A program made the position numbers and the translations under genes. Under the pieces are notes generated by a model. The model saw only the letters and a list, made by a program, of their open reading frames with translations, was not told where the DNA came from and ran no database searches. Below, in pieces: positions 41,875-43,893 of a stretch of DNA of 43,893 bases. Each line of letters begins with the position of its first letter. Position 1 is the first letter of the stretch. Source of the stretch: JAJDNW01 sp039714495 (GTDB lineage: Bacteria; Desulfobacterota; Desulfobacteria; Desulfobacterales; B30-G6); NCBI GenBank assembly GCA_039714495.1, contig JBDLJD010000015.1, positions 1 to 43,893 of the forward strand, read 5' to 3'.

Positions 41875-42924
41875 ATGAAAAACCTGCTTGTCACCGGAGG
41901 CTGTGGTTTCATCGGCAGTAATTTTATCCACTACCTCTTTTCCGGGCAACACTTTGACGGGCGCGTGATCAATGTGGACAAACTGACTTATGCCGGCAAT
42001 ATCGAAAATCTCGGCGGCCTGTCAGAACAGTACCCGGACCGCTACATATTTTCGCAAACCGATATCTGCGACCAGGAAGCCCTGGACCGTGTTTTTGAAG
42101 AATACGCCATCGATGCGGTGTGTCATTTTGCTGCTGAATCCCACGTGGACCGGTCCATCCTGGGTCCGGATGACTTCATCAGAACCAACATCCTGGGGAC
42201 CTTCAACTTGCTGGAAATTATGAGGAAAAGGATGGACCAGGTATTCTTGTTTCACCATGTCAGCACGGACGAAGTCTATGGTTCCCTGGATGAAAGCGGA
42301 TTGTTTACCGAAGAAACACCTTATGACCCCAGCAGCCCCTACTCGGCCTCCAAGGCGTCTTCAGACCATCTGGTGAGGGCCTACCACAGGACCTACGGCA
42401 TGCCGACCACCCTGTCCAACTGCTCAAACAACTACGGTCCCTTTCAATTTCCGGAAAAGCTGATCCCGCTCATGATTCTGAATGCCCGGGAAGGTAAATC
42501 TCTGCCTGTCTACGGTCAGGGGCTCAACGTAAGGGACTGGCTATACGTCGAGGACCACTGCCGGGCGGTCTGGACCATCATGCAAAAGGGCCGAAAAGGA
42601 CAGACATACAATATCGGCGGCCAATGCGAAATGAAGAATATCGATGTGGTCCACATCATCTGCGATATCCTCGATACCCTGGAACCCCTCGACGGAACCA
42701 ACACCAGAAAGGACCTGATTGCCTTTGTGAAAGACCGTCCCGGCCATGACCTCCGCTATGCCATCGACTTTAGCAAAATAAACAGGGAACTGGGTTGGAT
42801 GCCGGCAGAGACATTTGAGAGCGGTCTCAAAAAAACCATTGAGTGGTATATTGACAACGAAAAGTGGACCCAACGCGTCCAGAGCGGCGCTTATCGCCAG
42901 TGGATTGACACCCAATACCAATAA
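41875..42924 (+). CDS. rfbB: dTDP-glucose 4,6-dehydratase
   Basis: Short-chain dehydrogenase-type enzyme making dTDP-4-keto-6-deoxyglucose for rhamnose and other deoxysugars of LPS. 349 residues. NAD-binding GGCGFIG (8-14), active-site STDEVYG with Thr131-Asp132-Glu133, Tyr156-X3-Lys160 (YSASK), SNNYGPFQFPEKLIPL and RDWLYVEDHC are diagnostic. GGAGG four bases before the ATG. No rfbA, rfbC or rfbD follows, so the rhamnose set is split. A 24-bp perfect hairpin starts in its stop codon. Confidence 0.95.
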   Translation: MKNLLVTGGCGFIGSNFIHYLFSGQHFDGRVINVDKLTYAGNIENLGGLSEQYPDRYIFSQTDICDQEALDRVFEEYAIDAVCHFAAESHVDRSILGPDDFIRTNILGTFNLLEIMRKRMDQVFLFHHVSTDEVYGSLDESGLFTEETPYDPSSPYSASKASSDHLVRAYHRTYGMPTTLSNCSNNYGPFQFPEKLIPLMILNAREGKSLPVYGQGLNVRDWLYVEDHCRAVWTIMQKGRKGQTYNIGGQCEMKNIDVVHIICDILDTLEPLDGTNTRKDLIAFVKDRPGHDLRYAIDFSKINRELGWMPAETFESGLKKTIEWYIDNEKWTQRVQSGAYRQWIDTQYQ

Positions 42925-42990
42925 CAAAATCCACCCGGTCGAACTTTCGTTCGACCGGGTGGATTTTGTTATGTGACGCGGCTTCGCCGC
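42921..42990. repeat. Double-hairpin dispersed repeat, copy 5, also terminator of rfbB
   Basis: A perfect 24-bp inverted repeat (arms 42921-42944 and 42949-42972, loop TTTC) begins ATAACAAAATCC and includes the rfbB stop. After TGAC-type linker the mini hairpin GCGGC-TTC-GCCGC lies at 42978-42990. The large stem ends in GGATTTTGTTAT, so it can terminate transcription. Eleven bases beyond the mini hairpin is the pyrF ribosome site. Confidence 0.88.
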
Positions 42991-43015
42991 TATATAATAT
43001 GAGGAATTGCCCCTT

Positions 43016-43738
43016 ATGAAACAGCCAAGAGACTTTCTCATTTTTCCCCTGGATGTCCCGTCCATGGAGGAAGCGCTTGCCCTGGTGAAAACCCTGGCGC
43101 CGGTGGTGGGGACCTTCAAGGTCGGCCTGGAACTCTTCATAAAGTGCGGGCCGGAAATCATCCGCCGCATCAAGGCCCAGGCTCCGGAATGCAACATATT
43201 CCTGGATCTGAAACTTCATGACATACCTGCCACCGTCAACCGCGCCATGCGCCAGGTGGCTGCCCTCGGCATCGACATGGCAACCGTTCACTGCGGTGAA
43301 TCCAAAACCATGCTGGAAGCGGCCGTCGAGGGGGCCGGCAATGCCGTCAAAGTACTGGGCGTTACCGTGTTGACCAGTGTTGGACCGGGCGACCTTTTAG
43401 AGGCGGGCTATGATCAGGCCCTGGCCGTCGATCTGCCGCGACTCGTTCTGAAAAAAGCCCGCATGGCCGGCGATTCCGGTTGTGCGGGCGTTATCTGTTC
43501 GCCGCTGGAGGCGGGATCCATCAAGAAGCATTTGGGTCAGGACTTTCTGGCGGTCACCCCCGGCGTCCGTCCACAGCAGCAAGACGCCCCGCCGGATGAC
43601 CAGGTGCGCGTATCAACGCCGGGCAGCGCCATTCAAAACGGAGCCGACTACCTGGTCATCGGCCGTCCCATCAGGGATGCCGAAAGCCCCCTGAAAGCGG
43701 CCGAGGCTATTCTGGCTGACATCGGAAAAGCCCTTTAG
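43016..43738 (+). CDS. pyrF: Orotidine 5'-phosphate decarboxylase
   Basis: Last step of UMP synthesis. 240 residues from the ATG at 43016, with GAGGA ten bases upstream. A TTG nine bases earlier sits only one base after that site and is rejected. FPLDVPS, FKVGLELF, the catalytic DLKLHD (Asp64, Lys66, Asp69) with IPATV, VTVLTS and TPGVRP are the group I signature. Separated from rfbB by repeat copy 5. Confidence 0.96.
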   Translation: MKQPRDFLIFPLDVPSMEEALALVKTLAPVVGTFKVGLELFIKCGPEIIRRIKAQAPECNIFLDLKLHDIPATVNRAMRQVAALGIDMATVHCGESKTMLEAAVEGAGNAVKVLGVTVLTSVGPGDLLEAGYDQALAVDLPRLVLKKARMAGDSGCAGVICSPLEAGSIKKHLGQDFLAVTPGVRPQQQDAPPDDQVRVSTPGSAIQNGADYLVIGRPIRDAESPLKAAEAILADIGKAL

Positions 43739-43893
43739 AATATTGACGCCTGCTTCATATTTCCTTTCTGATAATGATCAGCTTTAATGATTACAGGAAG
43801 TAATTTCTTTGAACTGACCGTTATATACAGGTCAAGATTAACCAAATTTTCTAAGCTGATTTATGCCACCGTGAGATCAAAGGTGCTGTTACA

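Noticed and set aside
43739..43893. Last 155 bases after pyrF
   Set aside because: No terminator, gene or repeat copy could be supported there.

Overview
The window reads as a chromosomal segment of a Gram-negative, anaerobic bacterium, most likely a Desulfobacterota (former Deltaproteobacteria) member of the sulfate-reducer type such as Desulfobacterales. This is inferred from gene content, not from a marker gene: LptD and Kdo genes give an LPS outer membrane; there is a tungsten/molybdenum aldehyde:ferredoxin oxidoreductase, a selenocysteine synthase, a fused uroporphyrinogen methyltransferase/synthase next to hemC, a RicT/PSP1 protein and a glucosyl-3-phosphoglycerate synthase. No rRNA, tRNA, CRISPR array, phage or IS element was recognised.

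Layout. (1) 1-1.5 kb, minus: surE-tmk. (2) 1.6-4.6 kb, plus: lptD and a NusG paralogue. (3) 4.8-16.4 kb, plus: a long tightly packed set running HU/IHF, DNA polymerase III delta prime, ricT, metG, a transpeptidase-only penicillin-binding protein, waaA, kdsB and a 1238-residue GlmS-like protein, closed by a terminator. (4) 16.5-17.8 kb: a second HU gene with its own terminator, then a DUF374 acyltransferase-like gene. (5) 18-21.8 kb, plus: a fadN-fadA beta-oxidation pair behind a TTGACA promoter and a near-perfect match to the FadR operator described in Bacillus. (6) 21.9-24.5 kb, minus: an AOR-family oxidoreductase followed by a small unknown protein. (7) 24.5-32.2 kb: signalling and accessory genes: a 734-residue protein with a degenerate GGDEF-like end, a Ser/Thr kinase, a phosphoribosyltransferase, a zinc-finger J-domain protein, a small membrane protein, a lone cyclic-nucleotide-binding domain, and a PilT-type ATPase with a GspE/MshE-type N-terminus. 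(8) 32.5-41.2 kb, minus: selA, a TPR protein, an FmdB-type zinc ribbon, hemC, cobA-hemD, an M20-like protein, gpgS and moaA, mostly overlapping or a few tens of bases apart and probably cotranscribed. (9) 41.9-43.7 kb, plus: rfbB and pyrF.

The most distinctive non-coding signal is a family of five dispersed elements. Each combines a small conserved GC-rich hairpin (GCGRC-NNN-GYCGC) with a second, larger perfect or near-perfect hairpin whose outer bases are usually ATAA/TTAT but whose inner stem sequence differs between copies. A different, MITE-like inverted-repeat cassette and a 16-base tandem repeat sit between the convergent pilT-like and moaA genes.

Functionally the window joins envelope biogenesis (LptD, WaaA, KdsB, GlmS-like, DUF374, RfbB), replication and translation housekeeping (Tmk, HolB, MetG, HU), cofactor synthesis (MoaA, HemC, CobA-HemD, SelA) and fatty-acid/aldehyde oxidation (FadNA, AOR). 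MoaA makes the pterin precursor that the AOR-family enzyme needs. The siroheme/heme genes fit a sulfite-reducing metabolism.
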